Assembly (NCBI GenBank): GCA_016213785.1 | Contig: JACQZQ010000021.1 | Span: 62,001 to 126,000, forward strand | Length of the DNA: 64,000 nt | Source of the DNA: Acidobacteriota bacterium | GTDB lineage: Bacteria > Acidobacteriota > Blastocatellia > Chloracidobacteriales > JADJPF01 | Reading direction: 5' to 3' | Shown here: positions 9,210 through 18,162 of the stretch, in pieces | Position numbering within the stretch: position 1 is the stretch's first letter | How the letters are laid out: the number at the start of each line of letters is the position of its first letter | Position numbers and translations under genes: made by a program | The notes under the pieces: model-generated | The model's database searches: none | What the model was told of the DNA's origin: nothing | What the model saw: only the letters and a program-made list of their open reading frames with translations

Positions 9210-9252
9210 AAGCTATTATCAATTACCTTTTTAGAATGATTGATAATAGCTT
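9210..9252. terminator. Bidirectional hairpin terminator
   Basis: Perfect 14-bp inverted repeat (AAGCTATTATCAAT at 9210-9223, ATTGATAATAGCTT at 9239-9252) with a 15-nt loop, followed on the plus strand by TTTTTGATTT. It lies between the convergent dioxygenase (+) and cheB (-) stops, so it probably ends both transcripts. Confidence 0.8.
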
Positions 9253-9269
9253 TTTGATTTATTTTTGAT

Positions 9270-10343
9270 TTATTTTTGGATAGTTAGTTTATTTAGGATA
9301 GTTTCTGATATTTTATTTAAATGGCATATTTCATCTACAGCTCCTAAGGAAATTGCTTCTTTAGGCATTCCAAAAACAACACAACTCGCCTCATTTTGTG
9401 CAATTGTTATAGCTCCTGCCCTTCTCATTTCTAATAACCCTTCAGCACCATCTCTACCCATACCTGTCATAAGCACCCCAATAGATTTATTTTTTGCACT
9501 TTTAGCAACTGATCTAAATAGTACATCTACGCTAGGGCGATGACGAGAAACTAATTCTCCTTTAGATATTTCTACAAAATAACCCAAGCTACTGCTATGA
9601 ACTATCATATGATAATTTCCAGGAGCTATTAAAGCCTGACCTCTTAAAAGTAGATCTCCATTTACAGCTTCTTTTACTTGGATTTGACAGGTTTGGTTAA
9701 GACGTTCAGCAAAAGTGGCTGTAATTTTTTCTGGCATATGCTGAACAATCACTATAGTGGGGCTATCAGCAGGCATAGATTCTAGTACTATTCTTAAAGC
9801 CTCTGGCCCACCTGTAGATGCACCTATAGCAATTATTTTATCTATAGTTAAGGATTTAGTAAGATGTAATTTTTTATTTATTTTATTAGGTTTTTCTAAA
9901 TTTGAATGGAGTTTTTTTCTATGCCCACGCCTAGCTTGTGTAGCAGCCTCTATTGCATCTAACAAAATAGCTTCAGATTCTTCTAAAAAGCTTTGTATCC
10001 CTATTTTAGGTTTGGCTATTACTTCTGTTGCTCCTTCTTCAAGCAGAGCTTTTATAATATCCTCTCTATTGCCAACATTTAACGCAGAACAAATAATTAC
10101 AGGAATAGGATCTTTAAGCATTATCTTACGCAAAAAAGTAAACCCTGTCATTTTAGGCATTTCCAAATCTAAGATAATTACATCTGGTTTAGAGATTTTC
10201 ATCTTTTCCATTGCAATTATAGGATCAGATGCAACAATAACCTGCATTCCTGCCTTAGAAAGCAATAGCGTCATAACTTGCCTAACAAGTGCTGAATCAT
10301 CAATTACTAATATAGTTAGCGGTGCTTTATCTGCAATTGACAT
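9270..10343 (-). CDS. cheB: Chemotaxis protein-glutamate methylesterase/deamidase CheB
   Basis: A 357-residue response-regulator enzyme that removes methyl groups from (or deamidates) chemoreceptor glutamates. The N-terminal receiver domain (about 8-125) has the phosphoacceptor Asp59 in ILDLEMPKM and the KPK lysine. A linker leads to the catalytic domain (about 165-355) with the Ser-His-Asp triad: Ser176 in GASTGG, His202 in QHMP, and Asp298 in GMGRDGA. It is last in the che operon and overlaps cheR by 17 bases, implying translational coupling, as in many chemotaxis operons. Together with CheR it provides adaptation. Confidence 0.97.
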   Translation of the reverse strand: MSIADKAPLTILVIDDSALVRQVMTLLLSKAGMQVIVASDPIIAMEKMKISKPDVIILDLEMPKMTGFTFLRKIMLKDPIPVIICSALNVGNREDIIKALLEEGATEVIAKPKIGIQSFLEESEAILLDAIEAATQARRGHRKKLHSNLEKPNKINKKLHLTKSLTIDKIIAIGASTGGPEALRIVLESMPADSPTIVIVQHMPEKITATFAERLNQTCQIQVKEAVNGDLLLRGQALIAPGNYHMIVHSSSLGYFVEISKGELVSRHRPSVDVLFRSVAKSAKNKSIGVLMTGMGRDGAEGLLEMRRAGAITIAQNEASCVVFGMPKEAISLGAVDEICHLNKISETILNKLTIQK

Positions 10344-11175
10344 AAACTGTTGGTATAACGCTACGGACTTGTTCTGTCATTTTTTGTAAACTTTCTGAGT
10401 GTCCTAAAAATAAATACCCTGATGGAGAAAGATAGTTTAACAAACGATTAATAACTTCTATTCTTTTATCGTTACGAAAATAAATTAGAACATTCCGACA
10501 AAAGATCATATCAAAAAGACCATTTATTTTATAAGTATTATCATTAAGGTTAAGTTGTTGAAAGTCAATAATAGAAACTAATTCTTTACTTGCTTTTATT
10601 TTCCCTGCCTGAGAGTTAATGCCTTTTAACATAAAGCGTTTAAGATATTTATCTGGAATTTCTTTTGTTTTTTCTATAGGCCAAACTGCCTTTTGAGCTT
10701 TTTCTAAAACATAGGTTGAAAGATCTGTTGCTAGAATCTCAATATCCCATCCTGAAAAATTAGAAAAATAGGCTAGCAAACTCATAGCAAGCGAATAAGG
10801 CTCCTCACCAGATGAACAACCTGCACTCCAAACTCTAATTTTCTGAGGCATTAAATTAGCTCCTGCTCTATTAATAAAATCTGGAAATACTTTTTTCTCC
10901 AAAAAATCAAAATGTTGGTGTTCGCGAAAAAAATGTGTTTCATTAGTACAAATTCTATTTAATAGCTCTACTAATTCACTAGAATTTATTTTAGTAACAT
11001 AGCGATAATAAGCAGAAAAGCTTGTTAGATTAAGTATTTGAAGACGTTTAGAGAGTCTTCCTAGTAATAAAGCTTTTTTACTTTCAGAAAGAAAAATGCC
11101 TGATTTTTTATAAATTAAATCTTGAAAAAGAGAAAACTCTTGATCTGTTATGGAAAATATATTTTGAGCTATCAT
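10327..11175 (-). CDS. cheR: Chemotaxis protein methyltransferase CheR
   Basis: A 282-residue SAM-dependent enzyme that methylates receptor glutamates. The N-terminal helical domain (about 10-80) contains LLLGRLSKRL and ends in ICTNETHFFRE (75-85), a family hallmark. The catalytic domain has the SAM-binding WSAGCSSGEEPYS (116-128) and the IFCRNVLIYF strand. No C-terminal pentapeptide-binding TPR extension is present. It sits between cheW and cheB, with 34 bases to cheW and an overlap into cheB. Confidence 0.97.
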   Translation of the reverse strand: MIAQNIFSITDQEFSLFQDLIYKKSGIFLSESKKALLLGRLSKRLQILNLTSFSAYYRYVTKINSSELVELLNRICTNETHFFREHQHFDFLEKKVFPDFINRAGANLMPQKIRVWSAGCSSGEEPYSLAMSLLAYFSNFSGWDIEILATDLSTYVLEKAQKAVWPIEKTKEIPDKYLKRFMLKGINSQAGKIKASKELVSIIDFQQLNLNDNTYKINGLFDMIFCRNVLIYFRNDKRIEVINRLLNYLSPSGYLFLGHSESLQKMTEQVRSVIPTVYVNCR

Positions 11176-11209
11176 GACTAAAATTTTTAGCTACTTTCGT
11201 GACTATTTT

Positions 11210-11773
11210 TTAATTATTGTTGTGATTATTTTCTTGTTGATTTTCTACTTCTTGATTTTCTTGGATTTCTTCTACAGGTTCAATAAATGTTTTTGAATCA
11301 GGTAATTGATTAATTATTACTAGCTCTTCTTCTGATAGAATTTTAACAATATCTAAAATAAGAACAAATTTCTTCCCAACTTTTCCCATACCTAACAAAT
11401 AATTTAATTTTATTTTTACCCCAAAGTCAGGAACATTTTCTATATCATCAGAAGAAAAATCTACAACTTGATTAACATAATCTACCATAATTCCTAGTAA
11501 AGTTTGTTCTTGCTCATAGTAGTTTTCAACAATTACTATACAAGTCCATTTAGTAGGTTTACTTTCAGCTAAACCAAATTTCAAAGCTAAATCTATTACA
11601 GGAACAACCCTTCCACGCAAATTAATAACGCCTTTTATCCAAAGAGGAGTTTTAGGCACTCTTGTCAGAAAATCATAAGTAATAATCTCTCTAACACGTA
11701 ATATTTCTATAGCATATTCATCTGTAGCAATAAAAAATGTAAAGTATTGTGTTGGTGTAAAGTTTTTTTCCAT
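11210..11773 (-). CDS. cheW: Chemotaxis coupling protein CheW
   Basis: CheW couples receptors to the CheA kinase. The SH3-like CheW fold covers nearly the whole protein: QYFTFFIATDEYAIEILRVREI, then VPKTPLWIKGVINLRGRVVPVIDLALKFG, the strongest family signature. The C-terminal 25 residues are an Asn/Glu/Gln-rich tail (QENQEVENQQENNHNNN) without homology. An in-frame ATG lies 7 codons upstream (11794), but the ATG at 11773 has a strong Shine-Dalgarno (GGAGG, 5-base spacing), so 187 residues is preferred. It lies directly after the receptor gene. Confidence 0.95.
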   Translation of the reverse strand: MEKNFTPTQYFTFFIATDEYAIEILRVREIITYDFLTRVPKTPLWIKGVINLRGRVVPVIDLALKFGLAESKPTKWTCIVIVENYYEQEQTLLGIMVDYVNQVVDFSSDDIENVPDFGVKIKLNYLLGMGKVGKKFVLILDIVKILSEEELVIINQLPDSKTFIEPVEEIQENQEVENQQENNHNNN

Positions 11774-11800
11774 CCTTTCCTCCCCTTTCTCCATCCGTTT

Positions 11801-13468
11801 CTAAAAAGGCTCAAAGTCTTGTTCATCTTGAGCTAAAAGGCTAGGTTTTATTTTATTTTTTGAGACTGATTTATTAAATGGTTTGCTAGTTTGCCCTTTA
11901 GTTAAGACTTGTGAAGGAGATGAGTTAGTAGGTTTATAGATGCTATTTTGTTGACTTAATTCACCTATTTGAAAAAAAGCTATTAATTTTTGTAGAGCTT
12001 CGGCCTGAGACAGAAGTTCTTCGGCCATAGCTGATAGTTCTTCAGCAGAAGATGCATTAGTTTGAGTTACTTGATCAACTTGATTCATTGCCTTATAGAT
12101 TTGAGAAACCCCTATAGATTGTTCTCTAGAAGCAGATGAGACTTCTTGAACTAAGTCTGTTGTTTTGCGAATAGAAGGAACTAATTCAACTAATAGTTGG
12201 CCTGATACTTCAGCAGTTTTTACACTATCTTCAGCAAGACCTGCAATTTCTTTTGCTGAAGTTTGGCTTCTTTCTGCTAATTTACGGACTTCTGAAGCTA
12301 CAACGGCAAAACCTCTTCCATGATCTCCTGCTCTAGCTGCCTCAATAGCAGCATTTAATGCTAATAAATTTGTTTGATAGGCTATTTCTTCTATTATAGA
12401 AACTTTATTTGCAATAGATTTCATTGCTATTACAGTTTCTTTTACTGCCCTACTGCTTTCTTCAGCGTCTTTTGCGCTTTTAAGTGCCATTTGTTCAAGT
12501 TGACGGCTATTATCTGCATTTTGTGTAATTGAAGCGCTCATTTGCTCTAAGCTAGTAGTGGTTTCTTCAACAGCCGCAGCTTGTTCACTTGTACCTTGAG
12601 AAAGATTTTGAGATGATCCTGCTATTTGTGTTGAAGCAGAAGATAATGTAGCTATTCTATAGTGTATTTCACTAGCAATTTGTATTAGCTTTGAAGACAT
12701 CTCTTTTATTGCCGACTGAAGTTTTCCAACCTCATCTTTACTTATCACCTCTATATCATTACGCAAGTTTCCTTGAGCAAATCTATATGAAACATCTACT
12801 ATTTCTAAAATAGGAATACTAATGCTACGCGTTATTATAAAAGCTAAACTACCAGTAAGAAGTAAAGTTACTATTAGTATAAAAACCATCACTAAAATAG
12901 ATCCTCTAACTAAATCAGTAACTTTGGGAATAATGCTTTCCATACGAGAAATATTTTCATCAGAAAAGTTTTTTGCAGTTTCTTCAAGTTGCCTAATTTC
13001 GTCTTTATATTCACTTATAGCCTGATTACCTTGTTGTGGAGTAGTAATAGTTCCGCTACGAATTTGACCTATAATTTTATTAAATCCTGTTTCATAAATA
13101 GACAAATTTCTGTTCATTGAGATAATTATGTCTTTATCTTCTTTTAATTTAGCAAGCCTTTCCAAAGACTTAAGATCTTCTGCTAGCATTTCTCGTTGTT
13201 TTGTCCATTTTGTTATATATTCTGCCACTTTATCTTGAGAATCTATGTTTAAGAAAATATCTTTTTCAAATCTTCTTAGACAAAGAGTATTTGCTCTAGC
13301 ACTAGCAGAATATTCATCTAATTTAGACTCTACTTGTAAAATCTGTAAAAATATTGCTGATAAACTACTAATTTGCCAATAACCAACCCCAACAATAATA
13401 ACCATTAAAGTTAATACCAGCCCAAAAGCTAATACTAGTTTTTGACCAATGCTAATATTTCTTAGCAT
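11801..13468 (-). CDS. Methyl-accepting chemotaxis protein (transmembrane chemoreceptor)
   Basis: A 555-residue receptor. Membrane helices at about 10-31 and 188-212 flank a roughly 155-residue periplasmic helical domain resembling a four-helix-bundle sensor (4HB_MCP). A HAMP domain (about 213-265) and a long coiled-coil signalling domain follow. The conserved hairpin tip reads [20 protein letters not shown] and continues [20 protein letters not shown]. Glu/Gln-rich stretches around [14 protein letters not shown] are likely methylation sites. The C-terminal tail is Ser/Lys-rich and lacks a CheR-tethering motif. Start supported by GGAGG. It is the only receptor here and probably works with the adjacent Che proteins; its ligand is unknown. 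Confidence 0.95.
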   Translation of the reverse strand: MLRNISIGQKLVLAFGLVLTLMVIIVGVGYWQISSLSAIFLQILQVESKLDEYSASARANTLCLRRFEKDIFLNIDSQDKVAEYITKWTKQREMLAEDLKSLERLAKLKEDKDIIISMNRNLSIYETGFNKIIGQIRSGTITTPQQGNQAISEYKDEIRQLEETAKNFSDENISRMESIIPKVTDLVRGSILVMVFILIVTLLLTGSLAFIITRSISIPILEIVDVSYRFAQGNLRNDIEVISKDEVGKLQSAIKEMSSKLIQIASEIHYRIATLSSASTQIAGSSQNLSQGTSEQAAAVEETTTSLEQMSASITQNADNSRQLEQMALKSAKDAEESSRAVKETVIAMKSIANKVSIIEEIAYQTNLLALNAAIEAARAGDHGRGFAVVASEVRKLAERSQTSAKEIAGLAEDSVKTAEVSGQLLVELVPSIRKTTDLVQEVSSASREQSIGVSQIYKAMNQVDQVTQTNASSAEELSAMAEELLSQAEALQKLIAFFQIGELSQQNSIYKPTNSSPSQVLTKGQTSKPFNKSVSKNKIKPSLLAQDEQDFEPF

Positions 13469-13572
13469 AAGATTGCCTCCATTTAGATATGTAATTAAGT
13501 TTGATTATAAAATTTGGAGTTATTATATTTATTAGCTAACGGCTAAGAGATTTATTTTCTATAAGTAATAGT

Positions 13573-15228
13573 CTAAGAAATTGCTATTTCCCTAGTGTTA
13601 TTTTCTATAACAATGCGTAAAATACTAGGAATATCTAGGATTAAAGCTATCTTACCATTACCTAAGATTGTAGCTCCTGATACTATAGAAAGTTCTTCAA
13701 ATAACTTCCCTAAGGATTTGACCACAACTTGGTTTTCTCCATAAAGCCTATCAACAACTAAACCTGCTCGTTTACCGCTATATTGAACAACTATTATACT
13801 TTCGCGAGTAGAAGTCTTGTGGTTTCCATTATTTAGGTCAAGCAATTTATTTAATCGCACATATGCTATAGCATCACCTCTAAGATTCATTACACCTTGA
13901 AAGTCTTTCTTTTGAGATTCTTCTAAAGGAAGCTCTAGGCACTCAACTACTGTATCTAAAGGGATTATATAAACTTCCTCTTCTATTCCAACTAAAAACC
14001 CTTCAATAATAGCTAGGGTTAAAGGAAGCCTTAAAGTAAAACAAGTTCCTTCATTTAGCTGGCTATCTACACTAATAGAACCTCTTAGGAATTCGATACT
14101 ACGGCGTACAACATCCATTCCAACACCGCGACCAGAAAGTTTTGTAGCGTGTTTTGCCGTAGAAAAACCTGATTTAAAAATTAGCTGATAAATTTGTCTA
14201 TCTGTTAACTGTTCATTTTCTTCAACATACCCTAATTCTTTAGCTCTTTCTAAAACCTTTTGCTTATTTATCCCTACTCCATCATCAATAATTTGTATAA
14301 CAATATTTCCCGAATCGCGAAAAGCTCTTAGTATTATAGCCCCAGCAGGCTTTTTTCCTCTTCCACTTCGTACTTCAGGTAGTTCTATTGCATGGTCAAC
14401 CGCATTACGAATCATATGTGTTAGAGGTGCTCTTAGGTGTTGAACTATTGATGTATCAACCTCTACATCTTCTCCTTCAATAATTAGCTTGATTTGTTTA
14501 CTATGATCTTTTGCTAAATCTCTAAGACTACGAATATAGGACTGAAATAAATCCCTAAGAGGTATCATCCTAGCTTTCATTACTAGAGTTTGAAGCTCTA
14601 TAAAAAGACTATCTATATCCATATTAGCCTCTAAAGCTTTAGAGCTAAACTCAATAGGAATATCATCTAAGGACTGTCTTAGCCGACCTCTAGCTATAGT
14701 TATTTCGCCTGTTAATGTTAAGAGTTTCTCTAGTTTTTCAATATCTACTCTTATAGTTCTTGGGTTTTTACTAGCTTCTTTATAATTTGTAGGTTCTTGG
14801 TTTTCTTCTACTGAAATTAGTTCTTGAATTTCGCTATCTTTTACGGGCATTTGTTGTGTAAGTCGTTGTAACAATATTTTATGAGCTTCTTTAATTTGCT
14901 CATTTCCTGCTAAAGTTTGTGAAATTATTTCTCTTAAAACATCTACTGTTTCTAACAAAAGAGAAATAATTTCACTAGTAACTAAAATGGTTTGCTTACG
15001 AATACCATTAAGAAAATTTTCTAGGATATGTGTAAAGTCCATTAGGTATTCAAACCCTAGCAAAGATGAATCACCTTTTAAGGTATGGATATGGCGAAAG
15101 ATAACTTCAATAAGTTCTCTATCTTCTGGTCTAGTCTCAAAATCAACTAAAGCTTTTTCCATTTCCTGAAGATGTTCTTCTGATTCAACTAAAAAAATTT
15201 CTAAGATGGCCTGACGATCTATTTCCAT
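13573..15228 (-). CDS. cheA: Chemotaxis histidine kinase CheA (no P2 domain)
   Basis: The kinase autophosphorylates on the HPt histidine and passes phosphate to CheY and CheB. Order of domains: HPt (about 1-105, with HIHTLKGDSSLLGF), a short Glu-rich linker where the CheY-binding P2 domain would normally be, dimerisation helices (about 160-225), a HATPase_c domain (HMIRNAVDHAIE, DDGVGI, GRGVGMDVV), and a CheW-like P5 regulatory domain (about 405-545). The lack of P2 is seen in several non-enteric systems. A GTG at 15237 would overlap cheY by 8 bases, but the ATG at 15228, one base after the cheY stop and 4 bases after AGGTGAG, looks better. Confidence 0.95.
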   Translation of the reverse strand: MEIDRQAILEIFLVESEEHLQEMEKALVDFETRPEDRELIEVIFRHIHTLKGDSSLLGFEYLMDFTHILENFLNGIRKQTILVTSEIISLLLETVDVLREIISQTLAGNEQIKEAHKILLQRLTQQMPVKDSEIQELISVEENQEPTNYKEASKNPRTIRVDIEKLEKLLTLTGEITIARGRLRQSLDDIPIEFSSKALEANMDIDSLFIELQTLVMKARMIPLRDLFQSYIRSLRDLAKDHSKQIKLIIEGEDVEVDTSIVQHLRAPLTHMIRNAVDHAIELPEVRSGRGKKPAGAIILRAFRDSGNIVIQIIDDGVGINKQKVLERAKELGYVEENEQLTDRQIYQLIFKSGFSTAKHATKLSGRGVGMDVVRRSIEFLRGSISVDSQLNEGTCFTLRLPLTLAIIEGFLVGIEEEVYIIPLDTVVECLELPLEESQKKDFQGVMNLRGDAIAYVRLNKLLDLNNGNHKTSTRESIIVVQYSGKRAGLVVDRLYGENQVVVKSLGKLFEELSIVSGATILGNGKIALILDIPSILRIVIENNTREIAIS

Positions 15229-15229
15229 A

Positions 15230-15604
15230 CTACTCACCTAAGTATTTTCTTATTTTTGTTATAAGGTCTAAGTTATTAAAAGGCTTTAATACATAGTCTG
15301 TACAACCACTTTCAAAACCTGAATCAATATTTGTTGACTCACCTCTAGTTGTTACCATAATAATTGGAGTTGTTTTTGTTTCCTCTCTACTTCTAAGCTC
15401 TTTACAAGTCTCAAACCCATTCATTTTAGGCATAACAACATCTAAAAGTATTAAATCAGGTCGTTCTATAGATGCTTTTTCAAGAGCCTCTAAACCATTC
15501 TTTGCAAAAACTAAATCATAAGCGCTACTTAGAGCTAATTTTTCTGTCATTAAAACAACACTAGAATCATCTACTAGCAATAATTTCTTGCGCACTACTC
15601 CCAT
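15230..15604 (-). CDS. Single-domain response regulator CheY/PilH-like
   Basis: A 124-residue receiver domain only. The acidic pocket is VDDSS near residues 11-15, the phosphoacceptor Asp lies in LLDVVMPKMNGFE, the conserved Thr is in MVTTRGE, and the Lys is in VLKPFN. As first gene of the che operon it is the probable phosphorylation target of CheA. Wording such as TDYVLKPF is closer to PilG/PilH-type regulators than to E. coli CheY, so the output could be twitching, flagellar or other; no motility gene is nearby to decide. AGGAGG about 8 bases upstream is one of the strongest ribosome sites in the window. Confidence 0.9.
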   Translation of the reverse strand: MGVVRKKLLLVDDSSVVLMTEKLALSSAYDLVFAKNGLEALEKASIERPDLILLDVVMPKMNGFETCKELRSREETKTTPIIMVTTRGESTNIDSGFESGCTDYVLKPFNNLDLITKIRKYLGE

Positions 15605-15644
15605 ACTTTAGTCCTCCTAGTTTTAAACCAAAGCAATTCCTAGT

Positions 15645-15664
15645 TAGGTTATTGAAATAACCTA
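15645..15664. promoter_or_regulatory. Inverted repeat in the leader of the che operon
   Basis: TAGGTTATT-GA-AATAACCTA is a perfect 9-bp inverted repeat with a 2-base centre, 40-60 bases upstream of the cheY-like start. It could be an operator or a leader hairpin. The minus-strand region above it also has a TTGATAT/ATATCAA hairpin at 15701-15720. No clear sigma-28 or sigma-54 element was found. Confidence 0.5.
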
Positions 15665-15969
15665 GTATTGTTTTCTTATTGGGTTGATTATTTTGTAGGA
15701 TTGATATTTTTTTATATCAATGTTTTGTTAGGGCATTATTATACTATAACTTTCAGGATTTAAGTTATAAATTATTTACCTATAATAAATAAAAATTTTG
15801 GTCATGTTATAAAAGAATTGATAAGGATAGGGTTAGCCTGTTTTGTAAAGTAACCATAGTGTATCTAAAATAATCAAAGAGCATTATCTACTTTATTGAA
15901 ATATGACCATATTTTTCAACTAGCATAAGTCGTATAAACATTAAAAACAGGAAAATACTTTGATTCTTT

Positions 15970-16009
15970 AATAACTATTCTACAAAATCATTTTTGTAGA
16001 ATAGTTATT
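15970..16009. promoter_or_regulatory. Perfect 18-bp inverted repeat overlapping the HMG-CoA reductase promoter region
   Basis: Left arm 15970-15987 begins AATAACTATTC and right arm 15992-16009 mirrors all 18 bases around a 4-base TCAT centre. It lies 54 bases upstream of the ATG at 16063 and immediately before a TATAAT hexamer (16016-16021), so it would cover the -35 region. It is upstream of genes on both sides, so it is not a terminator for either. Best reading: an operator for an unknown repressor or activator. A terminator for an unannotated plus-strand RNA cannot be excluded, but no U-run follows. Confidence 0.6.
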
Positions 16010-16015
16010 GCTGGC

Positions 16016-16021
16016 TATAAT
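16016..16021 (+). promoter_or_regulatory. Putative -10 box of HMG-CoA reductase gene
   Basis: TATAAT, a perfect sigma-70 -10 hexamer, preceded by TGGC (near the extended -10 position) and about 40 bases upstream of the start codon. No good -35 is visible; TTGTAG at 15994-15999 inside the inverted repeat is the nearest candidate with a 16-base spacer. AGGAG at 16052-16056 is the ribosome site. Confidence 0.5.
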
Positions 16022-16062
16022 TAGGAAAAAGAAAATCTAGCAATAGAGCTTAGGAGTTCATA

Positions 16063-17232
16063 ATGTCTAAGAAGATTCCTCGTTCACCTAGTAATGATTA
16101 CACAAAAGAGATAGCTGAAAATCGCAGACAATTTCTTAAAGAGCAAACAAATGTAAGTCTAGAGCATGTTGGGCAATTTTCTTTTGAACCTTCAATGCTG
16201 CCAGGCAATATTGAAAATTTTATAGGCGTTACACAAGTTCCTATTGGCATAGCTGGGCCGCTTTTAGTTAATGGGGAAGAGGCTCAAGGCGAATTTTATA
16301 TTCCATTAGCAACTACTGAAGGTACGCTTGTAGCTAGTTATAATCGTGGGATGAAGTTGCTACGTGAATCAGGCGGTGTAACTACTACAATTAGCGATGA
16401 TGCTATGCAACGTGCACCTGTTTTTATTTTTGCCAACGCAAGACAAGCCAGAGAATTTGGTAAATGGGTAAAAGAAAACTTCTTGGAGATTAAAAAACAA
16501 GCTGAAAGCACAACCAAAGTAGGCAAATTACGAAATATTGAACAGTATTGTGCAAGCAAGTTCTTATTTCTACGTTTTAATTTCACCACAGGCGATGCAG
16601 CAGGACAAAATATGGTTAGCAAAGCAACAAAAGTTGTGTGTGATTGGATACGTAGCAATTATCCGCAAATTGAGCACCACTATTTAGAGTCTAATTTTGC
16701 TACAGATAAAAAACATTCTAGAATCAATATGCTAAATAGCCGAGGTAAAAGAGTTACAGCAGAAGCAATTATACCAAGGCATTTACTAGAAAAGATGATG
16801 CATACAAACTTGGATTTAGTTTATAGAAGTAGAAATATCAGTAATTTAGGAGGCTTTCTTTCTGGAGTAAATAACAATGGAGCGCACTCTGCAAATGGCA
16901 TTACAGCCCTGTTTATCGCTACAGGCCAAGATGTAGCAAATGTTACTGAATCATCAGCAGCACTTGTTTATGTAGAAATAACCCCAGAAGGTGATTACTA
17001 CTATTCTATTACTATACCTTCTTTAATTGTAGCAACTTATGGTGGTGGAACAGGTCTAGCAACACAAAAAGAATGCTTAGAATTACTTGGTTGTTATGGA
17101 AAGGATAAAGTAAATAAATTTGCTGAAATTGTTGCAGCAACTGTACTTTGTGGAGAGTTATCACTAGGAACTGCTATAGTTTCAGAAGATTGGATTACTA
17201 GCCACGAACAATATGGACGTAATAGACCTTAA
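16063..17232 (+). CDS. Hydroxymethylglutaryl-CoA reductase
   Basis: Reduces HMG-CoA to mevalonate, the committed step of the mevalonate route to isoprenoids. The 389-residue soluble protein contains ENFIGVTQVPIGIAGPLLVNG, the catalytic Glu86 in PLATTEGTLVASYNRG, GDAAGQNM (catalytic Asp178), the DKK lysine region (215-217), the Gly-rich GGGTGLATQ segment, and a C-terminal His381 in SHEQYGRN. These match the catalytic Glu-Lys-Asp-His set. The wording around DAAGQNMVSKAT and ATDKK is more class I-like, implying NADPH, but cofactor choice is inference. There is no membrane anchor. No other mevalonate gene is in the window. It is a single-gene unit behind a large inverted repeat. Confidence 0.93.
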   Translation: MSKKIPRSPSNDYTKEIAENRRQFLKEQTNVSLEHVGQFSFEPSMLPGNIENFIGVTQVPIGIAGPLLVNGEEAQGEFYIPLATTEGTLVASYNRGMKLLRESGGVTTTISDDAMQRAPVFIFANARQAREFGKWVKENFLEIKKQAESTTKVGKLRNIEQYCASKFLFLRFNFTTGDAAGQNMVSKATKVVCDWIRSNYPQIEHHYLESNFATDKKHSRINMLNSRGKRVTAEAIIPRHLLEKMMHTNLDLVYRSRNISNLGGFLSGVNNNGAHSANGITALFIATGQDVANVTESSAALVYVEITPEGDYYYSITIPSLIVATYGGGTGLATQKECLELLGCYGKDKVNKFAEIVAATVLCGELSLGTAIVSEDWITSHEQYGRNRP

Positions 17233-17347
17233 AACTATAACCTAGTTAACCTTAATAGCATTCTTGGCTATGGTATTAACTTAATCGATATAGCTAGGGG
17301 GAATAGAATGGTTAATAGGAAAATTTTATATATTTGGGTCTATTTCA

Positions 17348-18154
17348 TTAGAAAATTTTCTTCTTATCCATAGATAATTTTGCTAGGTTAGATTTTATAT
17401 AGCTACGTATTTGCATTGAAACATATGGATCATTTGAGAGATCGCGTAGGTCTTTAGATAGCATTCCTTGTAAGAAATGTAAGGCTAAGCCTAAAGTAAT
17501 ATGTCTAGTGCGAAGTAACGCATAGCGAATATCATAGCGACAAGACCATCTACCATTAAGTGCTAACAATTCAACCAAATGAGGTTTTATTGTAGACTTG
17601 CGAACTGTTGAACAAACAATGCTTTCTTTTAAGAAAGGGTTAGTCAAAACAGCTGAGACTACTTCTCTGCTCCCATCGTCTAATAGCATTGCTAGTAGGC
17701 GTTCTGTATTAGCTCGTTTAGCTAGAGTTAGTCTTTCACCTAAAGATAACTGAGAAAGCTTACGACATAATTGTTCTTCGCCAGCAATCCGAACCTCTGG
17801 AGCAACAGCAGGAACAAGCATTACAGTTAGAATATCAAAAGTAAACATCTGCCCTATAAATTTAAGTGAAATAGATGCAGGGGTTTTAGGGTTAAGAATT
17901 AAGTGTTTTTTGATATCGTAGCTAGCTAAAACCCTTTTATCAGAAGCAACTCGGCGCAAAAACTCAGGGCTTAAGTCTTTTCTCTCAACCAAAATCCTTA
18001 ATTCTTCTTCAGAAAGGGTTTCATTATCAAGTAGTGCATTTAAGACTTCTTCAGCTTTATCAAAAAGAAGTACTTTACGCTCTTCGATATTGGCATGTCG
18101 AGCTTGCATAACTCGTTGATATAATTGAAGTAAATCCTCTTGTGGAGTAGTCAT
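17348..18154 (-). CDS. Helical-repeat protein of unknown function, partner of zinc-finger subtilase
   Basis: A 268-residue protein that is almost entirely helical, with short degenerate repeats of the form hydrophobic-helix/turn/helix (for example LSEEELRILVERKDLSPEFLRRVASDKRV, then KHLILNPKTPASISLKFI), resembling leucine-rich-variant or HEAT-like solenoids. I cannot assign a function. It has no signal peptide and no cysteine-rich or nucleotide-binding motif. It starts 8 bases after the subtilase stop with its own AAGGA site, so the two are co-transcribed and may act together: a solenoid could present substrates to, or inhibit, the protease (inference). Confidence 0.75.
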   Translation of the reverse strand: MTTPQEDLLQLYQRVMQARHANIEERKVLLFDKAEEVLNALLDNETLSEEELRILVERKDLSPEFLRRVASDKRVLASYDIKKHLILNPKTPASISLKFIGQMFTFDILTVMLVPAVAPEVRIAGEEQLCRKLSQLSLGERLTLAKRANTERLLAMLLDDGSREVVSAVLTNPFLKESIVCSTVRKSTIKPHLVELLALNGRWSCRYDIRYALLRTRHITLGLALHFLQGMLSKDLRDLSNDPYVSMQIRSYIKSNLAKLSMDKKKIF

Positions 18155-18162
18155 AAAAGTCC

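Noticed and set aside
9757-10389. Long plus-strand open frame opposite cheB/cheR
   Set aside because: It is the reverse-complement shadow of cheB, which has full catalytic motifs; no ribosome site and low-complexity Ile/Ser-rich translation.
15970-16009. Inverted repeat as a rho-independent terminator
   Set aside because: It lies upstream of both flanking genes, has no U-tract after it, and overlaps a promoter-like -10; an operator is the better reading.
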